64,000 nt of DNA from RYN-230 sp963829725 (GCA_963829725.1 CAWHJW010000021.1:62001-126000); one strand, 5' to 3'; shown: positions 9,335 to 19,090, numbered from the stretch's first letter. Program-made: numbers and translations. The notes: a model not told the origin generated them from the letters alone.

Positions 9335-9795
9335 ATGTACGAGGTCCCGACACCGGCGCCCGAATTGGTCCAGTGGCTCGCGATGGCGGCCCGGGTACAC
9401 CGCTACACGCGCAATGAGTTCCTCGGCGAGTTCTTCCCCGACACCGAGGACAAGGCCGCCATCGCGGCCGGGATGGAGCAGTTGCGTGCCAGGCAGCTCG
9501 CCTGGCGCCTCGCCGAGATGCGCTGCTGCCCCGGCACCACCCAAGCCGAAGTAGCAGCCCGCAAGGGTCGTTACCCAGGGCCGCATCTCCGCCAGCGAGC
9601 GCGCCAGGCCCGGCGTGAACAGAACGGCGTAACTGGCCGCCTACACCGGAGCCCTCGGCGGCCGACTGGAGATCATCGCCGACTTCGGTGACGGGAGGCT
9701 CCTTCCACTGAGCCCGGCACCAAGGCCGCCCGTCCGCCCCGCATCGCACGGCCCGGCCAATCCCGCCGTAGAGCCGGACGGGGCGCCAGATCTGC
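9335..9795 (+). pseudogene. XRE-family (HigA-like) antitoxin/regulator, broken
   Basis: ATG at 9335 opens a helical N-terminus (FFPDTEDKAAIAAGMEQLRA, then AWRLAEMRCCPGTTQAEVAA). The rest continues in a second frame as VTQGRISASERARPG, then an in-frame TAA at about 9630, then LAAYTGALGGRLEIIADFGD. Together this is the layout of short XRE antitoxins of the HigA/Rv2021c type (HTH followed by a strand pair ending in a D-G-x-L motif). One frameshift and one nonsense codon inactivate it. Such proteins bind DNA and neutralise a RelE/HigB-type toxin; no toxin gene survives beside it. Confidence 0.6.
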
Positions 9796-10011
9796 CGCAT
9801 CAGGCGCAAGATCGCTAACGCCAAGCGAGCACGGCTGGGCCCCCATGGCAATGGCCAGCCACAGGCGAAAGCAGGCAACCTGCGAGGTAAACGACACCGC
9901 CCGCGCCTCGCCACGGTGCGGCAGAACCGGCTTGACACCCACGCGCATCAGCTCGCTACCCCTGGCCGCATGATTTCCCCCGAATCGGGGAAATTTCCCG
10001 CGCTTGCGTGT

Positions 10012-10629
10012 TCAAGTTCGGACACGTAATTTCCCCATAATGGGCTGATTCCGGGCATACTGAGACGTCACTCGGGCCCGGCCTCGGCTGTCCCGGGTGC
10101 TTTTCCTGCTGATCTGGCCTCCTTTCGTGCTTGCTGGCGCCGGCGGGTACTCCTCGGCACCGAAATCGATCCGGCCGCCGACCTCCGGGGTCCACAGCTG
10201 GATCCCGTAGTGCTCGAACAGCGGCGCCATCGTCGCGTACTGGCCGCCATACAAGGCCCGCTCGTACTCCCCGATCACGATCGCATCCCACCCGCGGTCC
10301 GGGTCGGCCTGCGCGGCGACCAGGGCGGCGGCCTGCGGGCGGCGCGCCCACGCCAGCACCCGGCTCTGCCCGATGTCGAAGAACTCCGCCACGATCCGCC
10401 CGCGCCCGGCCACCAGCGCTGCGGCCTGCTCCCGCTGCCGCGCCAGCGATGTCACCGGATCCTGGTAATCCTCGGTCAACACCCGCCCGTAGAACACGAA
10501 CCGCAGCACGCCACTACCCGGCTCCGCTGCACCCCCGGCGGCCGGTGCGCTCCGCCCACACCGCCAAAGCATCCCCGCCCGCACCCGGAGCGGCGCCAAG
10601 TCCCCAATGACGCGCTGTGGCCACGGCAC
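10012..10629 (-). pseudogene. Serine recombinase N-terminal domain, truncated and catalytically dead (copy 2)
   Basis: The resolvase fold is recognisable: LRFVFYGRVLTEDYQDPVTS, FFDIGQSRVLAWARRPQAAA, WDAIVIGEYERALYGGQYAT and MAPLFEHYGIQLWTPEVGG. In active members the strand-1 motif is YGRVSTEDYQ; here the catalytic serine is leucine. The protein loses homology after GGRIDFGAEE and has no zinc-ribbon or DNA-binding region. It is therefore a remnant of a large serine recombinase of the same type as the fragment near 1.2 kb. Confidence 0.75.
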
Positions 10630-10769
10630 TCACCCCCTGCCGTCATGGCGGCACGCCCCCGCACCGCCATACGCCCAGATACCCGGATATTCTCGGATGA
10701 ATCCCCCGATCCGGTAGATACGAGGCGCCGGGTACGCCCTGCCGCATGGTCACAGCAACCGCGCATCCG

Positions 10770-11220
10770 ACCTCATAAAACCGCCGCCCAGACAACATGC
10801 GATGGTTTTTGAAACGGTACAAGGTCCATTTGTTCTTGATCAGGCGCCGGTGCCGGGCGAGCAGGTGCTGGGCGTCACGATCCGGTGCAGCCGAAGGCAC
10901 CTGGGCAGCAGCCAAGCCAGGGCGGCGATCACGGCGCCGCCGGCCCAGTCCGGCTTCGGGCCGGTCACCTGACTACCCAGGACTGCAACCTCGTGCCGCA
11001 ACACCATGATCTCCACGTCCTTCGAGGCGTTGCTGCGCGCGAGGAGCACTACCCAGCCGAACAACCGAACCATGAGCAGATGGACGAGGCGAAAAAGCAC
11101 GAGTGCCGAGAGTACATGCCCAGGTCAGATATTGTGCACGAGTTCTGGCACGCCACACGTTGACCGGCCGGGCAAGACCAGCCAGCCGCAAAGCCGGATG
11201 AAGATCAGGTACAGCGAGCG
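10770..11220 (-). pseudogene. Fragments of integrase-core (IS3/IS481-like) transposases
   Basis: Two N-termini of the same transposase class lie back to back on the minus strand. One is SLYLIFIRLCGWLVLPGRST (about 11155–11218). The second has MVRLFGWVVLLARSNASKDV, EIMVLRHEVAVLGSQV and ALAWLLPRCLRLHRIVTP, and then, frameshifted, LLARHRRLIKNKW. The catalytic core is missing from both. They show repeated insertion into the same site followed by decay. Confidence 0.6.
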
Positions 11221-11264
11221 AATCGGCACGGCTGATCATCATGTCCGAGGGCCTAGAACGCTGC

Positions 11265-11269
11265 CGGAT
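11265..11269. repeat. Candidate target-site duplication, left (CGGAT)
   Basis: CGGAT at 11265–11269 is repeated at 13099–13103, directly outside the inverted ends of the ISKra4-like element. Five bases could match by chance, so this is a candidate only. Confidence 0.4.
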
Positions 11270-13098
11270 GCGGGTGCGTCTTTTAGCAAGCTGTGTACTT
11301 GCGCTGACCCCACCTGAACATCCATGAACTGTGAGTGTCTGGACTTTTCTGGACGTTCCGGGTGTCACTGATAGTGATCCGCGCTGGTCATGTGTGACGG
11401 AGACGGGTTTCCGGGGACGGTTCAGAGGGGTGTCCGGTTGCCGGGTCCGCCGGTTCCGGGGCCGGTTCCGGGATCGTGGAGGGGAAACGACCCTCGGCAG
11501 GCGGCGGAGGCCCGGCGATGACAGTGACGGTTTCGGTGACGGTGACGCAGGTCCGCGAGGACGGTACCGCGGGCCCGCTGGAGGAGGAGCTGGCAGCAGC
11601 GCTGGCCGGCCCGGTGGAGCAGTTCTCCTCCATGCTGACCTGGGCAGCGCAGCAGGCGGCGCCCCTGGATCACGGCGAGCGGGAGAACGTGATCGCGGAG
11701 TCGGGCCGGGAACTGCAGCGGCAGCTGCTGGAGTCCACGTTCACCATCGACTGCGCACGGGAGGAGCGGGCCGCGCCGCTCATCAGCGCCGCGGGGATCC
11801 GGCACGGCACCGTCGAAAAAGGGTGCGGCCGGGGCGTGGTCAGCATCTTCGGGCCGGTCCGCGCCGCGCGGATGGCGTACCGCAACGCCAGGGAGGCGAA
11901 CCTGTACCCGGCGGATGCGCGGTGGATCCTGCCCGAGGACCCCTACTCGATGGGCATGCGGGCCCTGGTCGCTTATCACCTGGCCGAAGGCGGCTACGGG
12001 CAGGCCCAGGAGGTGATCGCGGCGCGGACCGGGGCGACCGTGGGGCGGGCGCAGCTGGCCGGGCTGGCCGGGGACCTGGCCTGCTGGGTGGATGAGTTCT
12101 ACGATCAGCGGGCCTTCGCCGCGGACACCGGCCTGCCGGACAGCGACGTGATCATGATGCAGGCCGGCGGCAAGGGCATCGCGATGCGCCCCGGGCACCG
12201 CGCCAGCGCCGGAAAGGAACCCGATAGCGCTCATCCGGGGATCAAGAAGATGGCCGAGATCGTCGCCGTCGCCGACTTCACCCCCGCCGTCCGCGAACCG
12301 GAAGACATCGCCGCCCCGCAAGCCCGCCGCAAGGAACGCCCCGGCCCGCAAGCCCGCGACAAATGGGTCGCGGCCTCGATCACCGAGACCATCGATTCCA
12401 TGATCGGGGTCGCGTTCAACGAGGCTGACCGCCGCGATCCCGAGCAGGTCCGGCAGCGGGTGTTCCTCGTCGACGGGAACAAGCAGCAGCTCACCGCCAT
12501 CGCAGACCACGCCGGAGAACGCGGCCTGAAAGTCCCGGTGTTCATCGATTTCATCCACGTCAGCGGCTACCTCGGCAAAGCCGCCGCCGCACTGCACCCC
12601 GGCGACCCGCAAGCCGCCCGCGAATGGGCCGACGGGCAGAAGCTGCGGGTGCTGCACGGCCGCGCCAAAGCCGTCGCCGCCACCCTGGCCTCCGTCGCCG
12701 CCAAGGCCCGCGCCAGGAACAGCCGCCCCGACCTCACCGACGTCGATAAGGCCGTCACCTACCTCACGAACAACCACCAGCACATGCGCTACGACAAGGC
12801 GCTAGCCGCCGGGTGGCCGATCGCCACCGGAATGATCGAGGGCGCCTGCCGCTTCGTCATCGAAGACAGATTCGGAATTACGGGAGCGAGGTGGTCCCCC
12901 GACGGAGCTGATGTCATCCTCAAGCTCCGCGCCGTCGTCGTCAACGGCGACCTCGACGACTACATGACCTACTACAAGCAACGCTACCTCGAAGACATCC
13001 ACCTCACCCGCTACGACCCCGCCAGCATCCCAGACCTCGGACTCACCGCATGACCAGAACACCAGGAAATGTCACAGCCCTCAGAAAGACGCACCCGC
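11270..13098 (+). mobile_element. ISKra4-family insertion sequence (about 1.83 kb)
   Basis: GCGGGTGCGTCTTT at 11270–11283 is matched by its exact reverse complement at 13085–13098. The similarity extends inwards (GCTGTG near 11290 and CACAGC near 13073). The repeats enclose one transposase gene and are flanked by CGGAT on both sides. These limits are inferred from the repeats. Confidence 0.6.
11518..13053 (+). CDS. ISKra4-family transposase, predicted inactive
   Basis: ATG at 11518 follows GGAGG with 7-bp spacing. The product is 511 aa and full length for ISKra4. N-terminal helices precede a core containing VIMMQAGGKGIAM, FLVDGNKQQ (D319) and ATGMIEGACRFVIEDRFGI (E441). In the family the first motif is normally ADGKG with the first catalytic Asp; here that residue is Gly217 (GAC to GGC would explain it). 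The transposase should therefore be unable to catalyse transposition although the frame is intact. It lies between recombinase/transposase debris and a GNAT–acyl-CoA synthetase gene. Confidence 0.85.
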   Translation: MTVTVSVTVTQVREDGTAGPLEEELAAALAGPVEQFSSMLTWAAQQAAPLDHGERENVIAESGRELQRQLLESTFTIDCAREERAAPLISAAGIRHGTVEKGCGRGVVSIFGPVRAARMAYRNAREANLYPADARWILPEDPYSMGMRALVAYHLAEGGYGQAQEVIAARTGATVGRAQLAGLAGDLACWVDEFYDQRAFAADTGLPDSDVIMMQAGGKGIAMRPGHRASAGKEPDSAHPGIKKMAEIVAVADFTPAVREPEDIAAPQARRKERPGPQARDKWVAASITETIDSMIGVAFNEADRRDPEQVRQRVFLVDGNKQQLTAIADHAGERGLKVPVFIDFIHVSGYLGKAAAALHPGDPQAAREWADGQKLRVLHGRAKAVAATLASVAAKARARNSRPDLTDVDKAVTYLTNNHQHMRYDKALAAGWPIATGMIEGACRFVIEDRFGITGARWSPDGADVILKLRAVVVNGDLDDYMTYYKQRYLEDIHLTRYDPASIPDLGLTA

Positions 13099-13131
13099 CG
13101 GATGCACAGGTCACTTTTGACAGCCTGCGGA

Positions 13132-15804
13132 TTACCCGGTGAGGCGGATGCGGACGTCGGCGACGACGGCGCCGTGCTTGCGGACGAATACCGGGTTGAG
13201 GTCGAGTTCGGTGATCTCGGGGATGTCCTCGACCATGGCGCTGACCCGGTGCAGCAGCTCGGCGAAGGCGGCCACGTCCAGCGGCGGGGACTGGCGGTAG
13301 CCGGTAAGCAGCCGGTAAGAGCGCAGCGAGCGGAGCATTTCGTCAACGTCGGTGTTGCTGAGGGGGGTGATGCGGACCGCCACATCGCCGAGGACCTCCA
13401 CCGTGGTCCCGCCAAGGCCGGCCAGCACCAGAGGGCCGAAGGCTGGGTCGTGGCTCACACCCACGATCATTTCCACGCCGTCGCGTATCTGCTCCTGGAC
13501 GAGGAATTCTGCGGCGTGCCCGGCGATGCCAGCACCGGTCAGCGTGGTGCGGATCGCGGTCACCGCGTCGGCTGCGGCCCGCGGGCTGTCGATGCCGAGG
13601 GCGACGCCGCCGACGTCGCTCTTGTGGATGGCTGCGGCGATCTTGACCACGACCGGCCCGCCCAGTTCGGCCTGGGCGTCAGCGGCCTCGGCCGGGGTGC
13701 GGACCAGGCGGCACCGGGCGGCGGCGATGCCGTAGGCGGCGAGCAGCTCCCCGGCCTCCTCGGCGCCGGCCCAGCCGCCGCCGGGCTGGCTGGCAAGGAT
13801 CTTGCGGGTCAGTGCCTGCCCGCGGCGCGGGTCGATGCCGGGGGGCGTCACGACATGGCCGGCGGGCCGGGCCCGCCATTCCGCCCACCGCGCGATCTGT
13901 CCTAGCGCGGCGGCGGCCTGCTCAGGGTAGGTGAAGGCAGGGACGCCGGCGTCGGACAGGCTGGCCGGCGCGGGCCCGGCCGTCATGAAGACCGCGATCA
14001 CGGGCTTGGCGGGCAGGCCGGCGGCGGCGGCCGTGATTTCGCGGGCGAAGTCCTCGGCCCAGGCACCAAACGGCGGGATGAATACGGCGATGATCGCGTC
14101 GATCTCCTCGGCCGCGCCGAGCACGCGCAGCGACCGCCCGTACTGCCCGGCGGTGGCGCTGGCGACGACGTCCACCGGGTTCCCGGTGGCCGCCTGGGCC
14201 GGCAGGCCAGCGCGCAGCGCGGCCTGGGTGTCGTCGGACAGTTCCGGCACCAGCAGCCCGGCCGCTTCGCAGGCGTCCGCAACAAGGATGCCCGGCCCTC
14301 CGCCGTTGGTCAGCACCCCGACCCGCCGTCCCGCGAGCGCCGGCTGCGACGACACCACGGCGGCGACGTCGAACATCTCCTCCAACGTCCCGGCGCGGAT
14401 CACCCCCGCCTGGTGGAACAGCGCTTCCACCGCCACCTCGCCGGCCGCCATCGCCGCTGTGTGCGAGGACGCTGCCCGGCGCCCGGCGCCTGTACGGCCG
14501 GCCTTCACCGCCACGATGGGCTTGTGCCGGGAGACGCGCCGGGCAATCCGGGCGAACCGTCGGGGATTGGGCACCGACTCCAGGTAGGCCAGGACGAGGC
14601 TGGTGCCAGGGTCCTCATCCCAGAACAACAGCAGGTCGTTGGGCGTCAGGTCGGCGGTGTTGCCGACTGACACGAAGCCGCTCACGCCGAGCGACGGGCC
14701 GGTGAGCAGGGTAAGCGCGGCAAGCCCAAGCCCGCCGGACTGTGTCACGAACGCCAGGCGGCCCGGTGGGGGGAAGGCGCGGCTGAAGGTCGCATTGAAC
14801 CGGGGATCGGGGCCGCCGTTGAGCAGTCCCATGCAGTTGGGCCCGATGAGCCGCACCCCGGCGGCCCGGGCGTGGCGGCGCAGTTCGTCCTGCAGGGCCC
14901 GGCCCTCGCCGCCGACCTCGGCGAACCCGGCGGAGATCACACACACCGCCCGGACCCCCAGTTGGCCGGCCTGGTCAACGACCCCGGCCACTAGCGGCGC
15001 GGGTACCGCCACCAGCGCCAGGTCCGGCGGCTTGGGGCACGAGGGCAGGTCCGGGTAGGCGGTCACCCCCTGGATGACCTGGTGGCGGGGGTTGACCGGG
15101 TACACCGGCCCGGTGAACCCGCTGGCGAGCAGGTTCGCCAGCAGCAGGGCGCCAATGCTGGCGGGTTTGTCGCTGGCCCCCACGAGAGCGATCGACGCCG
15201 GGCGCAGGAACGGCCCGACCGCGATCCGGGCAGCCGCGCGGTGATCGGCCAGCACGGCATCAAGGTAGGCATCGGTTTCCTGCACGGCAAAGCTGGCGTG
15301 CACGCTCGCCGCCGTCACCTGCTCCTCATACTCCAGGCCCAGCTCCTCCAGCAGGCCCAGCATCGCCGCATCGCTCTTGGGCACATCACCGGCCAGCCGC
15401 CGCACCCCGGCGTGCCGGGCGGCGTCGGCCAGCCGGCGCAGCAGCAAGGTGCCCAGCCCGGCCCGCCGCCAGGAGGCGTCAACGAACACCAGGAACCTGG
15501 CCGCATCCCCTGCCGTGCGCTCATATCGCGTCACGCCCATTACTCGCCCCGTCGAGCCGGCCAGGGCGGTCGCGACGATCCCCGCCGCGTGGCCGGGCCG
15601 CGGGACAGCCACGTCACCGGGACGGTCGGGCGGGAGATGAGCCAGGCCGGTGAACCGGTGCCGGGCCGGGGCATCGAGGCGGCGCCACAGCCCCTCGACC
15701 CCCGCAGCGTCAGCAGCGCGCAGCGGGCGGACGGTCACTACCCTGCCATCACGCAGCGTCTCCTCCGAGCCGGGGATGGCGCCGGCGGTCACGACCCGCC
15801 CCAA
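13132..15804 (-). CDS. GNAT acetyltransferase–ADP-forming acyl-CoA synthetase fusion (paralogue 1)
   Basis: An 890-aa protein. The N-terminal GNAT domain (about 20–165) has VRPLRAADAAGVEGLWRRL and the CoA-binding turn SWRRAGLGTLLLRRL. It is followed by an NDP-forming acyl-CoA synthetase: a CoA-binding Rossmann domain (PASIALVGASDKPASIGALL, RLIGPNCMG), the phosphohistidine motif RAASSHTAAMA, and an ATP-grasp domain (about 665–885; KIAAAIHKSDVGG, ELDLNPVF). Fusions of this Pat type acetylate lysines of enzymes such as acetyl-CoA synthetase, and the synthetase half is often only regulatory; here its catalytic His is kept. The start may be TTG 15804 or GTG 15792. It diverges from a phosphoribosyltransferase gene. 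Two paralogues lie at 30.6 and 39.9 kb. Confidence 0.88.
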   Translation of the reverse strand: MGRVVTAGAIPGSEETLRDGRVVTVRPLRAADAAGVEGLWRRLDAPARHRFTGLAHLPPDRPGDVAVPRPGHAAGIVATALAGSTGRVMGVTRYERTAGDAARFLVFVDASWRRAGLGTLLLRRLADAARHAGVRRLAGDVPKSDAAMLGLLEELGLEYEEQVTAASVHASFAVQETDAYLDAVLADHRAAARIAVGPFLRPASIALVGASDKPASIGALLLANLLASGFTGPVYPVNPRHQVIQGVTAYPDLPSCPKPPDLALVAVPAPLVAGVVDQAGQLGVRAVCVISAGFAEVGGEGRALQDELRRHARAAGVRLIGPNCMGLLNGGPDPRFNATFSRAFPPPGRLAFVTQSGGLGLAALTLLTGPSLGVSGFVSVGNTADLTPNDLLLFWDEDPGTSLVLAYLESVPNPRRFARIARRVSRHKPIVAVKAGRTGAGRRAASSHTAAMAAGEVAVEALFHQAGVIRAGTLEEMFDVAAVVSSQPALAGRRVGVLTNGGGPGILVADACEAAGLLVPELSDDTQAALRAGLPAQAATGNPVDVVASATAGQYGRSLRVLGAAEEIDAIIAVFIPPFGAWAEDFAREITAAAAGLPAKPVIAVFMTAGPAPASLSDAGVPAFTYPEQAAAALGQIARWAEWRARPAGHVVTPPGIDPRRGQALTRKILASQPGGGWAGAEEAGELLAAYGIAAARCRLVRTPAEAADAQAELGGPVVVKIAAAIHKSDVGGVALGIDSPRAAADAVTAIRTTLTGAGIAGHAAEFLVQEQIRDGVEMIVGVSHDPAFGPLVLAGLGGTTVEVLGDVAVRITPLSNTDVDEMLRSLRSYRLLTGYRQSPPLDVAAFAELLHRVSAMVEDIPEITELDLNPVFVRKHGAVVADVRIRLTG

Positions 15805-16139
15805 GGCGGCTCGTGGCCCGGCGGCGCAGTCGCCGGCTGGCCCAGCCCGCCGATCCCCCGCGCAACGCCGGACGCGGCGCGTGCTGACCCCGCGCCGGAG
15901 CGCTGGGCGACCGGCTGGCGGAACGCCTGCCGGGGCCGGCCTCGATGTGCGCCATGTTCCCAGTCTGCGCGTTCACGCCTAGCACCGGAAAGGCTGGGAA
16001 GACATCCGCCGCGAACCGCGATAGGGGCGAGCACGGCGACCGCAGCATCGGTGCCGGGCACGCAGCCTCAGGTGGCAACGTGACCGTCGGCCCTGGTGGC
16101 GCTGACCCGGCCCGGAGAAGTTTGCCAGAAGGGGTTGTC
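15805..16139. other. Divergent intergenic region between GNAT fusion and phosphoribosyltransferase
   Basis: About 335 bp with no recognisable gene. It should hold the promoters of both divergent genes; I see no clear -35/-10 pair. Confidence 0.5.
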
Positions 16140-16866
16140 ATGGTTTTCGCTGATCGCGACGATGCCGGGCGGCGGCTGGCCGCCATGCTGGCACTTGCGG
16201 GGCGAGCCGGTGGTGGTGCTTGGCCTGCCACGGGGCGGCGTCCCGGCCGGGTTGCAGGTTACCCGCGCGCCGGGCGTGCCACTGGATGTCATTATGTGCG
16301 CAAGCCCGGGGTGCCGTTCCAGCCTGAGCTGGGGGATGGGTGCGGTCGGTGAGGACGGGGTGCGGGTCATCAACCGGGAGGTCGTCGGCCTGGCCGGGGT
16401 GTCTGAAAACGAGTTGGCCGCGGTACAGGCGCGGGAGCAGGCGGAGGTGGAAGTCCGGGCCGCGCGTTACCGGGTCCGGTGGGCGTCAGCCGCTGGATGG
16501 CAAGGTCGCGGTGGTGGTTGATGACGGCATCGCCACCGGGTCCACCGCCCGGCGGCCTGCCAGATCGCCCGGGCGCACGGAGCAGCCCGGGTGGTGCTCG
16601 CTGTGCCCGTCGCGCCACCGGGGTGGGAAGCGGGTTTCAGCGATGAGGCCGACGAGCTGGTCTGCGTGGACACCCCGCAATGGTTCAACGCCATCGGCCA
16701 GTTCTACGCCGACTTCTCCCAGGAAAGCGACGACGAAGTCATTGCCTGCCTGGAGCGCGCGGCCACCCCGGTTTCTGCGGCGCAAGCCAGTACGGCGCCC
16801 GCCGCTGACCCTGCCCGTGCCGAAAACCTCATCCGTGCAGCTCATGGGACATGGTGGTACTCGTGA
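16140..16866 (+). pseudogene. Phosphoribosyltransferase, multiply frameshifted
   Basis: ATG at 16140 follows AGAAGGGG. Segments in three frames reconstruct a full phosphoribosyltransferase: FADRDDAGRRLAAML, RGEPVVVLGLPRGGVPAGLQ, VRKPGVPFQPELG, MGAVGEDGVRVINREVVGL, the PRPP-binding loop KVAVVVDDGIATGST, ARVVLAVPVAPPGW and FYADFSQESDDEVIACL. About five single-base shifts are needed. Relatives of this stand-alone family sit in actinobacterial stress/dormancy gene islands, often beside acyl-CoA synthetase genes, as here. The protein sequence is well conserved between shifts, so decay is recent or the shifts are sequencing errors. Confidence 0.75.
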
Positions 16867-17911
16867 AGCACCCCACCGAGTCGGTCGCGTCGTCGTATAT
16901 CAAGGCTGGCGATTTGGTCAGGGACCACGAGCGGCACGGGCAGTGGCTGGAGCGGCCGGGCGTTCGCGATGCTCTGATGCGGCCGGTGCCCGTTGTAGAA
17001 CTGCTCGAACTCCCGTAGGGCGTGCAGAAGGTGGGACTGGTTCCAGATCAACGTGCGGTTCAATAGCTCGTGCCGGCAGCTCTGCACCCACCGCTCCATG
17101 ATCGAGTTCATCCCCTGCATCCGGACCCCGCTGAGCACAACGTCGATGCCCGCGTCAGCGAGGATGGCGCCAGCAGGTCGGGGAACTTCCCGTCCCGGTC
17201 TCTGACCAGGAATCGTGCCCGGCAGTCGGCATCGTCCAGGTCCATCACAAGGTTCTTGGCAGCCTGTGCTGCCTAAGACGCCGTCGGGCGGGCGGTGGCG
17301 CCCAGGATCCTAATTCTCCGGCTGGCGTGCTCGATCACCGCGAGCACGTGCAGCCGCACCCCGGACAGGGTGACCGTCTCGAAGAAGTCGCAGGCCAGCA
17401 GGGCCTCGGCCTGGGAGCGCAGGAAATCGGCCCACGTGGTGGAACTGCGCTCGGGCGCCGGGTCGATCCCGGCGTCGTGCAGGATCTCCCAGACGGTGGA
17501 AGCGGCGACCTTTACCCCGAGCACTAGCAGTTCGCCGTGCACCCGGCGATACCCCCACCCGGGATTCTCGCGGACCAGCGGCAACACCTGGACGCGGATC
17601 GAGCGCACGGTGCGCGGTCGGCCCGGCTGCCGAGGCCGGGATCGCCAGGCGTGCCGGCGTGCGACCACATCGCGGTGCCAACGGAGCACGGTGTCCGGGC
17701 GCACCGCCTAGTGCAGTCTCTTGAGCACGTCCCTCGGGAGCCGGTGCAGCAGCGCCGCCAGCAACGCCCGATCACCCGGGGTAAACCGCACCCCGTCCGG
17801 ACCGAGCTGCCGCTGCAGGACCGAGAGCTGGTGGCGCAACACGAGGATCTCCGCGTCTTTGTCCCGGCTGCTCATCGGCAGCAGTCGCAGCAACGCGAAC
17901 ACGTTCGTCAC
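16842..17911 (-). pseudogene. Integrase-core (IS3/IS481-like) transposase, broken
   Basis: The N-terminus (MSSRDKDAEILVLRHQLSVL, RFTPGDRALLAALLHRLPRD) is followed after a stop by TVLRWHRDVVARRHAWRSRP, then GWGYRRVHGELLVLGVKVAA, LACDFFETVTLSGVRLHVLA and VIEHASRRIRILGATARPTA. A third frame carries the end of the integrase core: MNSIMERWVQSCRHELLNRT and FEQFYNGHRPHQSIANARPL. Three or more frame changes separate the parts. Order and motifs are those of rve-domain transposases. Terminal inverted repeats were not identified. Its 3' end overlaps the phosphoribosyltransferase remnant. Confidence 0.75.
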
Positions 17912-18162
17912 ACCGAGATAGGCCGGTCGCAGCAGAACAGTCGATCACCCAGCGTTCCGCTGTAGTACGAGCGCCCCACCGGCAGCCATCGCGCACAACA
18001 TCGGTCTCACCCAAGCATCGGCTCCCACCAGCATGGATGTGGTTTTCGGCAGGAGCAGGGTCACGCTGGTGACCTTCGCCTTTGGGCCGGACCCAAACGC
18101 CTCTAGGCCGGACCCCCAAAGCGCGCAACCCTGGTCGGGGGGACTTGTCTCCGGAGGTCAAC

Positions 18163-18792
18163 ATGACCACCTTGAAGTCCCGGCATGCCGCTGCCGACGT
18201 TCTGGCCGCTTTGGCGTGGGCCGCCGTGGGGTTGACGCCAGTCGGGTGGTTCTACGGTGCTCTTGCTGTGGCGTACAGCCACCTGGGCGACGTGACGGAC
18301 GTAAGCATGATGACTGGGGGGCTTGTGATGTTCGTCGCCGCTCCCACGAGCGCGTTCATCCTGGCCGTCTACGCGGCACGTGCCGGGCAACGGTCCGGGA
18401 AGATCGCCGTCATAGTGTCCGGGCTGCTGCTCCTGGCCACGATTGTCGCCACGTTGCTGTTCAACGGTGAAGCTTGGCCTGCATCCCCCGGGTGGATCGG
18501 CGTGGCCGTGGCCGCGGTGGTCGCGGTGCTGGTTCTCGTCTGGGTGCTCTCCCGCAGGATCGCCGTGGTGGTGTCCGGGCTGCTGCTCCTGGCCATACTT
18601 GCTTTCTCCGCGTGGGAGACCGGCGGGTGGATCAACGTAGGCGTGATCGCGGCGATGGCGGTGGTAGCGGTGCTGGTTCTCGCCTGGGCGCGCTCCCGCA
18701 AGAAGCCGCCGTTCGAGCCGGACGGTGCGCAGCGCGAGGGGGGATCTGCTGCGGCTTCTGCACCGCCAGGCAAATCCGGACGGCCTTCGTGA
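18163..18792 (+). CDS. Multi-pass membrane protein with internal duplication, unknown function
   Basis: ATG at 18163 is preferred to upstream starts because GGAGG lies immediately upstream with normal spacing. The 209-aa product has about six hydrophobic segments. Two consecutive units are near repeats: KIAVIVSGLLLLATIVATLL followed by VAAVVAVLVLVWVLSRR, then RIAVVVSGLLLLAILAFSAW followed by AAMAVVAVLVLAWARSRKK. The tail is charged and Ala/Ser-rich. I do not recognise a family. The repeat unit (two helices ending in a basic cluster) suggests duplication of a helical hairpin. No neighbour indicates a role. Confidence 0.6.
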   Translation: MTTLKSRHAAADVLAALAWAAVGLTPVGWFYGALAVAYSHLGDVTDVSMMTGGLVMFVAAPTSAFILAVYAARAGQRSGKIAVIVSGLLLLATIVATLLFNGEAWPASPGWIGVAVAAVVAVLVLVWVLSRRIAVVVSGLLLLAILAFSAWETGGWINVGVIAAMAVVAVLVLAWARSRKKPPFEPDGAQREGGSAAASAPPGKSGRPS

Positions 18793-19082
18793 CTTCGCCC
18801 TGAAGGGGGGTCCACGGCCACATAACCAGGGAAGGCGCAAAGGCCCCCCACCAGACTGCCGCCGGATTGTGATACGCCTCCGGTACGGCATCAAGGGCGG
18901 CTGTGCCCGCAGGACAACGAGCACATTCTGACCGGCGTGCTCGAAGCACAGTGCGCGACCCATCAAGGTCAAGGCCCCGGCGCCAGTCTCTTATACGGGC
19001 TCAAGTACCAGCATCCACTCGGCGGCGTCGGGCCCGCCCCGATTTTCACGCCGGCGCGGCGTCCCTCGCAGGAATACCAGGA

Positions 19083-19090
19083 CTCTTATG
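19083..19090. repeat. 8-bp target-site duplication, left copy (CTCTTATG)
   Basis: CTCTTATG at 19083–19090 is repeated exactly at 26704–26711. The two copies lie directly outside the inverted ends of the IS66-type transposon. IS66-family elements generate 8-bp duplications, so this marks the outer limits of one transposition event. Confidence 0.8.

Noticed and set aside
11422..12783. 453-aa minus-strand ORF
   Set aside because: Antisense to the ISKra4-type transposase; no recognisable domain.
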